DNA of 64,000 nt, taken from Galbibacter mesophilus. GTDB lineage: Bacteria; Bacteroidota; Bacteroidia; Flavobacteriales; Flavobacteriaceae. The position numbers were made by a program, and so were the translations under genes. Within the stretch, counting starts at the first letter, position 1. Every line of letters begins with the position of its first letter. Positions 10,267 to 19,548 of the stretch are shown piece after piece. The stretch covers positions 186,001 to 250,000 of the forward strand of contig NZ_JAMQVC010000003.1 in assembly GCF_023721415.1 (NCBI RefSeq). The letters are read 5' to 3'. Under the pieces are notes generated by a model. The model ran no database searches, was not told the DNA's origin, and was given only the letters and a program-made list of their open reading frames with translations.

Positions 10267-11334
10267 TTATAATGTGTTTACATTATTTAGGTCTTCGAAT
10301 GCCTTTTTCAATCGTGCTACAAAAGTTTTCTCTCCTTCTCTAATCCAAACTCTTGGGTCGTAGTATTTTTTATTAGGAGCATCGGCACCTTCTGGGTTTC
10401 CGATTTGGGCTTTTAAATACTCAGCTTTGTCATTCATGTAATCTCTAATACCTTCTAGGTAAGCATACTGAAGATCGGTGTCGATATTCATTTTAATTAC
10501 GCCATAACTAATACCTTCTCTTATTTCTTCAACTGTAGAACCAGAACCACCGTGGAATACAAAGTCGATAGAATTATTCTCTAATCCGTATTTTTCTGAA
10601 ACGTATTCTTGAGAATTCTTAAGAATTTTAGGTGTAAGTTTTACGTTTCCTGGCTTGTATACACCGTGAACGTTACCAAAGGCTGCTGCAATAGTGAATC
10701 TTGGAGAAACTTTAGAAAGTTCTTCATATGCATAAGCAACTTCTTCAGGTTGTGTATAAAGTTTAGAAGCATCTACATCTGTGTTGTCAACGCCATCTTC
10801 TTCACCCCCTGTAATACCTAGCTCAATTTCTAAAGTCATATCCATTTTGCTCATGCGGGCAAGATATTCCTTACAGATTTCCATGTTTTCTTCGATAGGT
10901 TCTTCAGAAAGGTCAATCATGTGAGAACTAAAAAGAGATTTACCATTTATTTTGTAAAACTCCTCGCTGGCATCTAGCATACCATCAATCCAAGGCAATA
11001 ATTTTTTTGCGCAGTGGTCTGTATGCAAAATTACAGGAACACCATATTTTTCAGCTAATTCATGAACATGCTTTGCTCCAGCAACCGCGCCGGCGATGGC
11101 TGCTTGTTGGTTTTCGTTAGAGAGTCCTTTTCCAGCATTAAACTGTGCGCCGCCATTTGAAAATTGAATGATTACGGGAGCATTTAATTCTGCAGCTGTT
11201 TCTAAAACTGCATTAACACTACTGCTACCAATTACATTTACTGCGGGAAGTGCAAACCCTTTCTTTTTGGCATAGTTAAAGATTTTTTGAACTTCATCAC
11301 CTGTGGCTACACCTGGTTTAATGTTGTGACTCAT
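10267..11334 (-). CDS. fbaA: class II fructose-bisphosphate aldolase
   Basis: A 355-residue zinc-dependent aldolase splitting fructose-1,6-bisphosphate in glycolysis. The metal-site motif VILHTDHCAKKLLPWIDGML, the segment LEIELGITGGEEDGVDN, the AAAFGNVHGVYKPGN phosphate loop and DFVFHGGSGST are all visible and typical of the class IIA long form. A TAAATTTG -7-like element lies only about 14 bp upstream of the ATG. accD follows on the same strand after a hairpin. Confidence 0.97.
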   Translation of the reverse strand: MSHNIKPGVATGDEVQKIFNYAKKKGFALPAVNVIGSSSVNAVLETAAELNAPVIIQFSNGGAQFNAGKGLSNENQQAAIAGAVAGAKHVHELAEKYGVPVILHTDHCAKKLLPWIDGMLDASEEFYKINGKSLFSSHMIDLSEEPIEENMEICKEYLARMSKMDMTLEIELGITGGEEDGVDNTDVDASKLYTQPEEVAYAYEELSKVSPRFTIAAAFGNVHGVYKPGNVKLTPKILKNSQEYVSEKYGLENNSIDFVFHGGSGSTVEEIREGISYGVIKMNIDTDLQYAYLEGIRDYMNDKAEYLKAQIGNPEGADAPNKKYYDPRVWIREGEKTFVARLKKAFEDLNNVNTL

Positions 11335-11440
11335 AAAATTTTAGTTTCAAATTTATATTTAGTTGTTTTTATGTGATTGAGTAATTTAAAAAACTTAAAA
11401 TTACTTCAATGCGTTTGCAAAAATAATAAATTTAGCTCGC

Positions 11441-13993
11441 TTAGAAAGGATAATTAATACCAATATTGTACACGGCATTGCCAAAGTTGTAATCGGTAAA
11501 CCACCTATTTCCTTTTTCATAAGAGGGGTCGTAGGTTTTAAAACCAACATCAAAACGAAGTACAAAGAAATTAAAATCGTACCGTATTCCAAATCCTGTT
11601 CCTAAAGCTAATTCGGTTAGTGAGTTGAGGTCTTCAAAAACGGCCTCTTCATCTTCCACGTCGTCAAGGAAATTCCAAATATTTCCTGCATCGGCAAACA
11701 ATGCTCCTTTAAAATCACCAATTAAATTAAAGCGGTATTCCAAGTTAAAGGCAATTTTTAAGTTAGCTTCATTAAAATCATTCTCATTATCTGTTCTACC
11801 CGGTCCCAAAGAGTAGGGCTGCCAGGCTCTGTTGTCGTTGGAACCACCGGCGAAATAACTTCGTATAAACGGAATGTCATCTGCGTTTCCGTAGGGAATA
11901 GCAACTCCTAAAAAGCTACGGAAGGCGAGTACATCTTTTTTAGATAATCGCCAGTATTTTATGTAATCAAGTTCTGTTTTTACGTATTGAGAATATTGAA
12001 CCCCAAATAGTAAGTTGTTGCCGTCTTCATTTTGTTCAAAATTGGCAATGGGAGCCAATGCAGATAATAAATTTCCAGCAAGTTCTATTTTTCCTCTGAA
12101 TTGAAAAAAGTTGTTGTCGTTAAAATTTCTTCGGTTATTTTTAAAATAAGTATAGTTAGTTGCGAAGATTAAATTGTTGGATGTGAGTCGCTCCTCTCTG
12201 TTCTCCAATCGGGAAACTTCATTGAAATCGTCGTTAGAGGTAGAGATTGTTCCATCCAGAACATCGTTGGTAAAGCCAGTTGTTCCTTCTGGAATAACAA
12301 GATTTCCGTTATCGTCGTAGTAGTCGGGGTTTGCTTCTGGTACATATGTGCCAGCAATTCCGTTAAGGTCTTCGTAACTATTATCGTACACCTCGTAGTA
12401 CCTATCGATGTTGAGGTTCTTTACGTATTGGATGTTGAGTAATTCAAAAATATTCTTTCGTTTTGTACTCGGACTCCAGTAATAGCGAAGAATCCCATTA
12501 AAGGTTTGTTTGTCCAGTCCAATATTTTTTTGGAGCACCGTACCCAGCGAAAATCGGGTTTGAGGCGCCATGTATTTAGGAATGATTTTGCTGGTGTTGA
12601 ATGGGAGTAAAATACGCGGAAAATTCAAACCAATGTCCCCACCAAATTCAGCTAAATTAAAAAAGCTACTCGTCGTGTTTTTAAAATCGGTGGAAGAGCC
12701 TACGCTTCCACGAAGCGCTAAATCTAATGTCTCTGCCCCTCTAAAAATGTTTCTGCTCACCACGGAAGTACTAAATGCAATACCAATATCTTGAATGTTC
12801 GAATGCAAGACATCTGAACTGAAACCTAGGGAGAATCGTGGACGTGGCGCCAAATAAACACTGGTATTTAGCTTATTATTTGTGCTATCTGCATAAGAGT
12901 AGGTAATGTTCGGGTATTTGAAAATTTTTAGGTTGTTTATCTGCTTTGCTGTCAAGGCTCGGTCGGATTCTTTATAAACATCGCCGGGGTGTATGGCCAT
13001 AACATCGGTAAGCGCTTTTGGGCGATATTTTAGCTTGTCTTTGTAAAATATTTTATACCCTTCATAATCAATGGATTCTAAGGAATCTAAATTTTCATTA
13101 AAAGAATAATCGGCAAAAATATTCACATTTTTAATGTGGTGAACTTTATATTTTTTATGTAACGAAGTGTCTTCTTGCGTTTCCGAAAGACTCTTAATAC
13201 TTACTGTTACAGGCATTTTATAATCTTCTTTGGAAGCAGTATCCCTTACAATATCAAAACTAATGGAATTGGGTTGAAACTTATAGATTCCTGAGTTTAT
13301 AAAAAGCGTGTTTAGGCGTTCTTTTTCCGCTTGAAAATTATCTAAATTGAATTGTTGGTCCTTTTTAATGACGGAAAAAGGTTTGTATTTCTGGTAAATG
13401 GAATCAATATCCTTAGAAGAAATGGAAGCATTTATAGAGTCTAAGTAATAAGCATTTCCCAATGATACATTGTAAACCACATCGGCTTTTTTGTCCCCTT
13501 TATTAGTCGTGTCAATCTCAAAGTTCACCCGATTGTTAAAGTATCCTTTTGTCTCGTAATAACTTTTAATGCGCTGGGCAGAAGTATTGGATTTTTCCTG
13601 ATTGATAATTGTGGGAGCTTCCCCAGTATTCATCAGCCAATTATTAAAATTGATTTTATAATCGGCTACCTGAACTAATTGTTTTTTGGATATAAATCGC
13701 TCAAAAAAACTAATATCTTTTAAGGAGTTTTGAAGTTTGGCTGCATAAAAAGAATCCGGTTGAGAGCGAGCGAGATTATAAAGTGCCAGTCTTCCTGCGT
13801 TATTCGGGCGTTGTGTTACCAGTCCTAAAATTTCATCATCTTTAACCTTAGTGCTGTCAACCAATATAATGTTCTTGGTAAGCAATAATTCCCCTTCGTT
13901 TACCTTTTTTGTGGCATTACAAGCACATATAAATAGTATTAAAAAGAATAATACTGTTATTTTTACAAAAAATTGTCTCAAAGGGATGTTCAA
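11441..13993 (-). CDS. TamL-type Omp85 outer-membrane assembly lipoprotein (BamA/TamA family)
   Basis: An 850-residue Omp85-family protein. The N-terminus FFLILFICACNATKKV looks like a lipoprotein signal with Cys near residue 25, the hallmark of TamL, which replaces TamA in Bacteroidota. Residues about 40-390 hold POTRA-like repeats (for example YYETKGYFNNRVNFEID and KQINNLKIFKYPNITYSY); from about 395 a surface-antigen-type beta-barrel runs to the C-terminal INYPF, ending in Phe as outer-membrane proteins do. The barrel holds the segment FIRSYFAGGSNDNRAWQPYSLGPG, a conserved Omp85 feature. It is divergent from the rRNA methyltransferase with only 32 bp between starts, so their promoters overlap. 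No tamB is visible next to it. Confidence 0.9.
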   Translation of the reverse strand: MNIPLRQFFVKITVLFFLILFICACNATKKVNEGELLLTKNIILVDSTKVKDDEILGLVTQRPNNAGRLALYNLARSQPDSFYAAKLQNSLKDISFFERFISKKQLVQVADYKINFNNWLMNTGEAPTIINQEKSNTSAQRIKSYYETKGYFNNRVNFEIDTTNKGDKKADVVYNVSLGNAYYLDSINASISSKDIDSIYQKYKPFSVIKKDQQFNLDNFQAEKERLNTLFINSGIYKFQPNSISFDIVRDTASKEDYKMPVTVSIKSLSETQEDTSLHKKYKVHHIKNVNIFADYSFNENLDSLESIDYEGYKIFYKDKLKYRPKALTDVMAIHPGDVYKESDRALTAKQINNLKIFKYPNITYSYADSTNNKLNTSVYLAPRPRFSLGFSSDVLHSNIQDIGIAFSTSVVSRNIFRGAETLDLALRGSVGSSTDFKNTTSSFFNLAEFGGDIGLNFPRILLPFNTSKIIPKYMAPQTRFSLGTVLQKNIGLDKQTFNGILRYYWSPSTKRKNIFELLNIQYVKNLNIDRYYEVYDNSYEDLNGIAGTYVPEANPDYYDDNGNLVIPEGTTGFTNDVLDGTISTSNDDFNEVSRLENREERLTSNNLIFATNYTYFKNNRRNFNDNNFFQFRGKIELAGNLLSALAPIANFEQNEDGNNLLFGVQYSQYVKTELDYIKYWRLSKKDVLAFRSFLGVAIPYGNADDIPFIRSYFAGGSNDNRAWQPYSLGPGRTDNENDFNEANLKIAFNLEYRFNLIGDFKGALFADAGNIWNFLDDVEDEEAVFEDLNSLTELALGTGFGIRYDFNFFVLRFDVGFKTYDPSYEKGNRWFTDYNFGNAVYNIGINYPF

Positions 13994-14025
13994 ATTAATT
14001 TTGACGTCAAAAATACACTATTTGG

Positions 14026-14751
14026 ATGGTTAGCAAAAGCGAAATAAAACTTATAACGAGCTTACATCAAAAAAAGTATCGTAGTAAACATGGTCTTTTT
14101 ATTGCTGAAGGAGTAAAGGTGGTAGAAGAATTGTTGGCTTCTGACTTTAAACCATACAAAGTGTATGCTACTGAAGAAGGTGAAGAAAAACTCGAAGCTT
14201 CTAAATTGACGGTTGTTCCAGAAGGAGTGTTGAAAAAGATGAGTGCTTTAAAGTCGCCGAGCTCAGTTTTGGCGGTTTTTTACATAAAAGCTCCTTCCAA
14301 AATTGAAGAAGATTCCCTTGTAGTTGCTTTGGATGAAGTTCGTGATCCAGGTAATTTGGGAACTATTATTCGGTTGTGCGATTGGTTTGGTATTTCCAAC
14401 TTGGTTTGTAGTGCGACTACGGTAGATTGTTACAATCCAAAAGTGGTACAGGCAACAATGGGCTCGCTTTCAAGAGTAAATATAGTGTATACCGACTTAG
14501 AGAAATTTTTGAAAAACACTTCTTTACCTAAGTACGCCGCGATGATGGATGGCGAGAACATTTACAAAGCAACCTTACCGAATGCAGCAGTTTTGGTTAT
14601 GGGAAATGAGGCCAATGGCATTTCAGGAAATATTCTTTCTACAATGTCAAACACTATTAGTATTCCACGTTTTGGTGCAATGCAAGCTACGGAAAGTTTG
14701 AATGTAGCAACTGCCACCGCCATTTTATTGAGTGAGTTCAAACGGAGGTGA
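14026..14751 (+). CDS. TrmH/SpoU family RNA 2'-O-methyltransferase
   Basis: A 241-residue SPOUT methyltransferase. The N-terminal substrate-binding part begins KLITSLHQKKYRSKHGLFIAEGVKVVEELL, and the SpoU core contains VVALDEVRDPGNLGTIIRLCDWFG (motif 1), VLVMGNEANGIS (motif 2) and ATESLNVATATAILLSEF (motif 3). The architecture is that of RlmB-like enzymes acting on 23S rRNA, but the target nucleotide cannot be assigned. It is divergent from tamL, an arrangement I recall as common in Flavobacteriia. Confidence 0.93.
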   Translation: MVSKSEIKLITSLHQKKYRSKHGLFIAEGVKVVEELLASDFKPYKVYATEEGEEKLEASKLTVVPEGVLKKMSALKSPSSVLAVFYIKAPSKIEEDSLVVALDEVRDPGNLGTIIRLCDWFGISNLVCSATTVDCYNPKVVQATMGSLSRVNIVYTDLEKFLKNTSLPKYAAMMDGENIYKATLPNAAVLVMGNEANGISGNILSTMSNTISIPRFGAMQATESLNVATATAILLSEFKRR

Positions 14752-14812
14752 CAGTTATATGCTTTATTCCTAAAATTCTATTTCAGGTTTTGTTTAGAAA
14801 GGTTTAATCTAT

Positions 14813-15607
14813 TTACGACTGAACAACCCCTAATGTATACAATTGCTCCATGGTTGGTGTTTCGCTACCACCGGCTGGCTCAAGTGTAATACCAAAAGCT
14901 TGCGATTCGTTTGGATTCTGAAGTTCGAAAACCTTATTGTCATCACTAACAAAATCCTCCAAAAGACCTAAACTAGTAGGTGTAAGTGGGTCTAGCGTAA
15001 GTGACCAAACTTGATAAACTTTGCCAGGAGGAGGTTCCGGAAGCCCAAGAGCATCAATATAGACTACATTATTGTCTTTTTTCCAGTATACTTTGGCATA
15101 CGACTCAGGTGATACTTGCTGTCCACCCAAATTAATAGTCGTTATGTCTTGTGCCCTAAGTAAGGTGACCAATTCCTCTGCTTTCTGCAAATTACGGCTA
15201 GTTTCAGCAATTTTATTTTCTAAAACAGCATTTTTAGCTTCCGTTATTTCCAGTTCGTACTCAATATTGTTTTTCTGTTGTGACAGATAGAATAATCCAA
15301 CTGCCAAAATAACTGCGGCAGCCCAACCTGTATAAGCAGCCCAATTCGTTTTCTTACGAGGTAACGTAACCACTTTAGGTTCTTCCTTAAGCACATTCTG
15401 CTTAATTTTATCGTAGAGCTTTTGCGCATCTTTAGGGGACACCGCGGCTGTAAGCTTTATAATAGCCGTTTCTATATCTTCAACTTCTTCTTTAAGTTCA
15501 AGATGTTTTTTTATCGCTTCAGAGACTTCGTTGTTCTCTTTTTCTGTTAGCACTCCCGCCACATAAAGCTCTAATATTCCAGATTCTATGTATTCTCTAA
15601 TATCCAT
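14813..15607 (-). CDS. anti-sigma factor, RskA-like
   Basis: A 264-residue membrane protein. Residues 1-75 form a cytoplasmic helical region that would bind the sigma factor, residues about 89-108 are a single transmembrane segment (WAAYTGWAAAVILAVGLFYL), a coiled-coil-like stretch follows (115-150), and the C-terminal extracytoplasmic part is an RskA-like domain with YWKKDNNVVYIDALGLPEPP and KVYQVWSL. Its start overlaps the stop of the upstream sigma gene by one base (TAATG), so the pair is translationally coupled. Its likely role is to hold the sigma factor inactive at the membrane until an envelope signal arrives. Confidence 0.92.
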   Translation of the reverse strand: MDIREYIESGILELYVAGVLTEKENNEVSEAIKKHLELKEEVEDIETAIIKLTAAVSPKDAQKLYDKIKQNVLKEEPKVVTLPRKKTNWAAYTGWAAAVILAVGLFYLSQQKNNIEYELEITEAKNAVLENKIAETSRNLQKAEELVTLLRAQDITTINLGGQQVSPESYAKVYWKKDNNVVYIDALGLPEPPPGKVYQVWSLTLDPLTPTSLGLLEDFVSDDNKVFELQNPNESQAFGITLEPAGGSETPTMEQLYTLGVVQS

Positions 15608-16137
15608 TATCTAAGTAGCATTTCCCTTAAGTTTGAAATACAATTTCTGTTTCTAGTTTTTACAGTACCAATAGGGATGTTAAGTTCTTCCGAGGCCTCT
15701 TTTTGTGTAAAGCCTTTAAAATATAAAAGCTCTATTAATGACTTACACGTTTCCTTTAATTTGGTAACATATTTAGAAATTCCTATTGCATCAACTTGGT
15801 CGTTTAAGTTATCGTGATCTTTTAAAATATCTACGAAACTTTCGGAGCTAAGGTTTTTTTTGCTTTTATTAAATCCTTTAGACCTTGTTTTATCAATGGC
15901 TGCATTGCGTGCTATATTGAGCATCCACGTGAATATTCGTCCTTTCGCAGGGGTGTAGGTATGAGCTTTGTCCCATATCTTTATAAAGACATCTTGAAGG
16001 ATTTCTTCTGCTATTTCTTCGCTTCTTACAATGTTATAAATAACACCTAATAAACTTTGGGAATAATTTTGGTATAATGTATCGAAGGCTTTGGGGTCTT
16101 TTTCCACGATACGTTTCATAAGTAGCTCTTGTTCCAT
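15607..16137 (-). CDS. ECF-type RNA polymerase sigma factor
   Basis: A 176-residue sigma-70 factor of the ECF group. Region 2 spans about residues 10-85 (FDTLYQNYSQSLLGVIYNIVRSEEIAEEILQ cut here, then WDKAHTYTPAKGRIFTWMLNIARNAAID), and region 4 spans about 120-172 with the helix-turn-helix FTQKEASEELNIPIGTVKTR. It would direct transcription of an envelope-related regulon and probably of its own operon, with activity controlled by the adjacent RskA-like anti-sigma factor. About 220 bp upstream are free of genes and contain the start of the divergent 16357 gene's promoter. Confidence 0.95.
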   Translation of the reverse strand: MEQELLMKRIVEKDPKAFDTLYQNYSQSLLGVIYNIVRSEEIAEEILQDVFIKIWDKAHTYTPAKGRIFTWMLNIARNAAIDKTRSKGFNKSKKNLSSESFVDILKDHDNLNDQVDAIGISKYVTKLKETCKSLIELLYFKGFTQKEASEELNIPIGTVKTRNRNCISNLREMLLR

Positions 16138-16306
16138 GATAACAACAAAAAGAGGATTTATTCTTTAAAGAAACAAATTTGTTTTTAGATTGACAAAAAA
16201 AATGACTTCAAACTATTATTGTTTGTTCTTATGTTGTAGTGAAACTGCTCATTTTGAAATCACCGTTTTGTTGTGAGCGTCGAGGCAAACTTCAGAAAGA
16301 AATGTT

Positions 16307-16314
16307 TACTTTTG
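16307..16314 (+). promoter_or_regulatory. -7 element upstream of the apbE unit
   Basis: TACTTTTG matches the Bacteroidota -7 consensus TAnnTTTG exactly, 43 bp before the ATG at 16357. No good TTG at the usual -33 spacing was found. Confidence 0.5.
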
Positions 16315-16356
16315 TTTTGCAATTGAGGGACTAAAGCTAATTCAAGATAAATTTTT

Positions 16357-16716
16357 ATGACAGACGAGTTTACAGAACAGGAATTGCATAATCTAGCAAT
16401 GAATGTGGTTGGAAAGGATTTAGAGAAACAAGGCTTTGAATTCATGTCGGTTAACAGTCAGCTTAAAAAAGATCCTCAGTTTGTATGCCTAAAAAACAAA
16501 AAGCTTCATTTTATTGTTGTAAAAGCAATACTTTATCCAGAAAATCCAGCAAAGTTTAACGTCACTTTTATGGAAACCATGAAAGAACATGCGCTTAAAT
16601 TTAAAGCGCAAACCTATTATGCGGGAGTGGGGATTGCCAACGCCAAAAATTATGAAGCGCCACTAAAAAAAGGAGAAAAATATATTATCAATTATAATGG
16701 GATCATTGAAATTTAA
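16357..16716 (+). CDS. conserved small protein coupled to apbE
   Basis: A 119-residue soluble protein without signal peptide or membrane segment; no named domain is recognised. The sequence has a mixed alpha/beta character resembling nuclease-like or NTF-like small folds (KKLHFIVVKAILYPENPAKFN, then TYYAGVGIANAKNYEAPLKKGE). From memory, homologues in Flavobacteriia are often labelled Na+-NQR subunit F because they neighbour nqr and apbE, but nothing in the sequence looks like NqrF. Its end overlaps the start of apbE by 20 bp, so the two proteins are co-expressed; a role in flavinylation or maturation of Na+-NQR is an inference. Confidence 0.8.
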   Translation: MTDEFTEQELHNLAMNVVGKDLEKQGFEFMSVNSQLKKDPQFVCLKNKKLHFIVVKAILYPENPAKFNVTFMETMKEHALKFKAQTYYAGVGIANAKNYEAPLKKGEKYIINYNGIIEI

Positions 16717-17740
16717 ACAGATTTTAGTATCGTTCGTTCTTTCAGTTGGGTTTTTATTCAGCTGTTCCAATGCGCAGGAAGATGGCGGGTTTAAAGTGGA
16801 GCAGGGGTATGCTTTGGGAACTACCTATAGTATAAAATATGAGGCGCCAAACGATACCGTTAGCTTGAAAAAACAAATTGAAGCCGTTTTTGATAGCGTG
16901 AATGCTTCGATGTCTACTTATTTACCAACTTCTGATATTTCTGCCATCAATAGAGGTGATTCTACCATCGTGGTGGATGAGTATTTCAAAGAAGTCTATA
17001 GAATGGCGAAAAAAGTTTGGCGTAAAACCGATGGCTTTTTTGATCCCACCATTGGTGCATTGGCCAATGCTTGGGGCTTTGGTCCAGAAATGGCGATAGA
17101 TGATATGCAGCAGGAAGAGGTAGATAGTTTATTGGAGTTTACAGGTTTTGATAAGGTTTTTATGTCTGCCGATGGACGAATTGTTAAAGCCAATAAAAAT
17201 ATTTACTTGGATTTTAATGCGCTTGCCAAAGGATACACCATCGATCTAATTGGAAGAATGTTTGATAGGAACGGGGTTGAAAATTACTTGATTGAAGTAG
17301 GGGGAGAGATTCTCACAAAAGGGAATAGTGAAAAAACCAGTAAAATTAAAAATTGGGTGGTAGCTATAGATAGTCCTATTCAAGATAAAGAACAACGTGT
17401 TCTCATTGCGAAAGTAAAACTTATGGATAAAGCAATGGCAACTAGCGGGAATTATAGAAAATTTAGAATAGACAAAGAAACGGGGGAGCATTATGTTCAT
17501 ATAATAAATCCACTTACGGGTTACCCTCAAAAAAGTAATGTTTTAAGTGTTTCGGTGGTTGCAAGAACGTGTATGGTAGCAGATGCTTATGCTACGGCAC
17601 TCATGGTAATGCCGCTCGATAAAGCTAAAGAATTGCTGAAGACAACCTCGATTATTGAAGCCTACATTATTAGCGCCGATAAAGACGGAGACTTAGTTGA
17701 ATATAAAACCAAAGGGTTCCAAGAGCTTTTGGTAGAATAA
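16697..17740 (+). CDS. apbE: FAD:protein FMN transferase (ApbE)
   Basis: A 347-residue ApbE lipoprotein. The signal ILVSFVLSVGFLFSCSNAQ ends in a lipobox with Cys near residue 23. ApbE attaches FMN covalently to Ser/Thr of target proteins such as NqrB and NqrC in the periplasm. Motifs seen are YALGTTYSIKY, SDISAINRGD, GFFDPTIGALANAWGFG, the lysine segment DFNALAKGYTIDLIG, NYLIEVGGEI, and the metal-binding MATSGNYRKF with HIINPLTGYPQ. The start overlaps the preceding gene, and the next gene converges with 11 bp between stops. Confidence 0.94.
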   Translation: MGSLKFKQILVSFVLSVGFLFSCSNAQEDGGFKVEQGYALGTTYSIKYEAPNDTVSLKKQIEAVFDSVNASMSTYLPTSDISAINRGDSTIVVDEYFKEVYRMAKKVWRKTDGFFDPTIGALANAWGFGPEMAIDDMQQEEVDSLLEFTGFDKVFMSADGRIVKANKNIYLDFNALAKGYTIDLIGRMFDRNGVENYLIEVGGEILTKGNSEKTSKIKNWVVAIDSPIQDKEQRVLIAKVKLMDKAMATSGNYRKFRIDKETGEHYVHIINPLTGYPQKSNVLSVSVVARTCMVADAYATALMVMPLDKAKELLKTTSIIEAYIISADKDGDLVEYKTKGFQELLVE

Positions 17741-17751
17741 TAAAACGAAAA

Positions 17752-18525
17752 TTATTTAAGCGGCTTGCGGCAAACTGGAATAATTTCGTTAGGGTTAAGG
17801 GCGTATTTTTTTATTTCTTCGGAAGATAATTTCGATTGTATTTTAACTTCTTCAACTTCAAATCCGACGCTACGTAGCTTATCAAAATAATCCATTCCGT
17901 AAATGCGAACATGATCGTATTGGCCGAAAATTTCGGCTCTTTTTTTTCTATCCACAATGCTGTCGTCTTCAAAAGTCTCCTTCCTGTTGATGTCCTGAGG
18001 AATTTGAAAGATACCCCATCCTCCTGGTTTCATAACCCGAAATAATTCTTGCATCGCTTTTTTGTCGTCTTTAATGTGTTCCAGCACGTGGTTACAGAGA
18101 ATTACATCAAAGGCATTTTCTTCAAAAGGAAGATTACAGATATCCGCTTTTATGTCTGCCAAAGGGGATTCCAAGTCAGTTGTAGTATAATCGATATTTT
18201 CTAACTTCTTGAAACGTTTATGAAACGCCTGTTCCGGAGCAAAATGTAATAACTTTAAAGGTTCTGAGAAGAAGTTTGTTTCACTTTTTAAGTAAAGCCA
18301 TAGTAAACGGTGACGTTCCAACGATAATGTGCCAGGTGCCAAAACATTGCTCCGCTGATTTTCGTATCCATAAGGAAGAAAAGATTTGTAGCTATTTCCG
18401 TCTATGGGATCGGTAAAATTACTTCCTTTATAAATGGTGACCATAATTGGCCGCACCCAATAGCTTAATTTTATAAGTAAGGGTCTGGGGATAGTGTTTA
18501 AAATAAATTTAAAAAGCCTTTTCAA
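17752..18525 (-). CDS. class I SAM-dependent methyltransferase
   Basis: A 257-residue methyltransferase with a Methyltransf_11-type core at about residues 90-185. Motif I is atypical (LKLLHFAPEQAFHKRF in place of the usual GxGxG), followed by the acidic TTDLESPLADIKADI, the motif FDVILCNHVLEHIKDD and the segment LFRVMKPGGWGIFQIP. The N-terminus (about 1-25) may be membrane-associated. It begins 7 bp after the map stop on the same strand, so the two form an operon. The substrate is unknown; such enzymes in Bacteroidota are often linked to lipids or quinones, but nothing here proves it. Confidence 0.88.
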   Translation of the reverse strand: MKRLFKFILNTIPRPLLIKLSYWVRPIMVTIYKGSNFTDPIDGNSYKSFLPYGYENQRSNVLAPGTLSLERHRLLWLYLKSETNFFSEPLKLLHFAPEQAFHKRFKKLENIDYTTTDLESPLADIKADICNLPFEENAFDVILCNHVLEHIKDDKKAMQELFRVMKPGGWGIFQIPQDINRKETFEDDSIVDRKKRAEIFGQYDHVRIYGMDYFDKLRSVGFEVEEVKIQSKLSSEEIKKYALNPNEIIPVCRKPLK

Positions 18526-18532
18526 TGGAAGT

Positions 18533-19354
18533 TTAGCTATTTGCCGTTACGTGGTTTTTAAATTCGTCTTCTTCATTGCTTTGTATACCCAAAGCTTCGT
18601 AAACGTAGTTAAAAGTTGATAAAATTTCAGGTTTTCCGTCAATTAAAGCTACATCGTGTTCAAAATGCGCACTTGGTTTGCCATCTGCAGTAACAATGGT
18701 CCAGCCATCCTTAAGCTGTTTTATTCTATGAGTCCCCATATTGATCATAGGTTCTATGGCAACTACCATACCGTCTAAGAATTTTTTACCACGCCCTCTT
18801 TTTCCGTAGTTTGGCATTTCGGGGTCTTCGTGCATTTTTTTTCCTAATCCGTGGCCTACCAATTCCCGAACCACACCATATCCATGGTTCTCACAAAATT
18901 GTTGAATAGCAAAACCAACATCGCCAACACGATTCCCTTTCTTAAACTCCCTAATCCCTATGTACAAAGATTCTTTGGTAACATCTAAAAGCTTTTTAGT
19001 TTCTGCATCCACTTCACCGATTTCGAAGGTATAAGCATGGTCTCCATAAAATCCATTTTTTAAAGCGCCGCAATCTACAGACACAATATCTCCTTCTTTA
19101 AGTGGAACATCGGTTGGGAGCCCGTGAACTACTGCCTCATTGGTGCTGGTAAGCAGAGTTGATGGACAGCCATACAAACCTAAAAATCCAGGTTCTGCTC
19201 CTTGATCCCTAATAAATTGTTTAGCAATTTTATCTAGATGTTTTGTAGTGACACCCGGTTTTATCTCTGTGGCCAACATTCCCAAAGTCTTAGAAACGAT
19301 GAGCGCACTTTCCCGCATTAATTCAATTTCTTCGAGTGTTTTTATCTGAATCAT
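18533..19354 (-). CDS. map: type I methionyl aminopeptidase
   Basis: A 273-residue enzyme that removes the initiator Met from new proteins. The five metal ligands are seen in VDCGALKNGFYGDHAYTF (two Asp), LVGHGLGKKMHEDP (His), VVAIEPMI (Glu) and HFEHDVAL (Glu). An upstream ATG at 19414 would add 20 residues, but a TATTTTTG -7 element lies at 19412-19419, so the frame there is promoter; the start MIQIKTLEEIELM at 19354 also matches the family's usual N-terminus. A methyltransferase gene follows 7 bp after the stop. Confidence 0.96.
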   Translation of the reverse strand: MIQIKTLEEIELMRESALIVSKTLGMLATEIKPGVTTKHLDKIAKQFIRDQGAEPGFLGLYGCPSTLLTSTNEAVVHGLPTDVPLKEGDIVSVDCGALKNGFYGDHAYTFEIGEVDAETKKLLDVTKESLYIGIREFKKGNRVGDVGFAIQQFCENHGYGVVRELVGHGLGKKMHEDPEMPNYGKRGRGKKFLDGMVVAIEPMINMGTHRIKQLKDGWTIVTADGKPSAHFEHDVALIDGKPEILSTFNYVYEALGIQSNEEDEFKNHVTANS

Positions 19355-19411
19355 CTGTCGTAATTTTAAACTTGAAATTATCTTTTTTAGCCTTAATCGC
19401 ATAGCAAGGTG

Positions 19412-19419
19412 CAAAAATA
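19412..19419 (-). promoter_or_regulatory. -7 element of the map promoter
   Basis: On the minus strand it reads TATTTTTG, an exact TAnnTTTG match, 58 bp upstream of the ATG at 19354. It decides against the longer ORF start. Confidence 0.55.
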
Positions 19420-19493
19420 AGTATTATTTTTTGTTTTAAACCCTTTCCACGGATTCTCTTGTTTCAGTTGCGAAATGAAAAAAAGGAAACTAA

Positions 19494-19529
19494 CAAAAAA
19501 AGCCACTTCAATTTGAAATGGCCTTTTTT
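19494..19529 (-). terminator. terminator of the M1 peptidase gene
   Basis: A stem formed by AGCCACTTCA and its near-complement in TTGAAATGGCCT, with one mismatch and one bulge, is flanked by an A-run on the left, which is a T-run on the minus strand. It lies 20 bp past the stop of the peptidase gene. Confidence 0.75.
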
Positions 19530-19548
19530 GTGAAATATGATTTCCGAA

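Noticed and set aside
12169-12357. Minus-strand 62-codon frame inside tamL
   Set aside because: It is a shifted frame of the long TamL gene without start signal or similarity.
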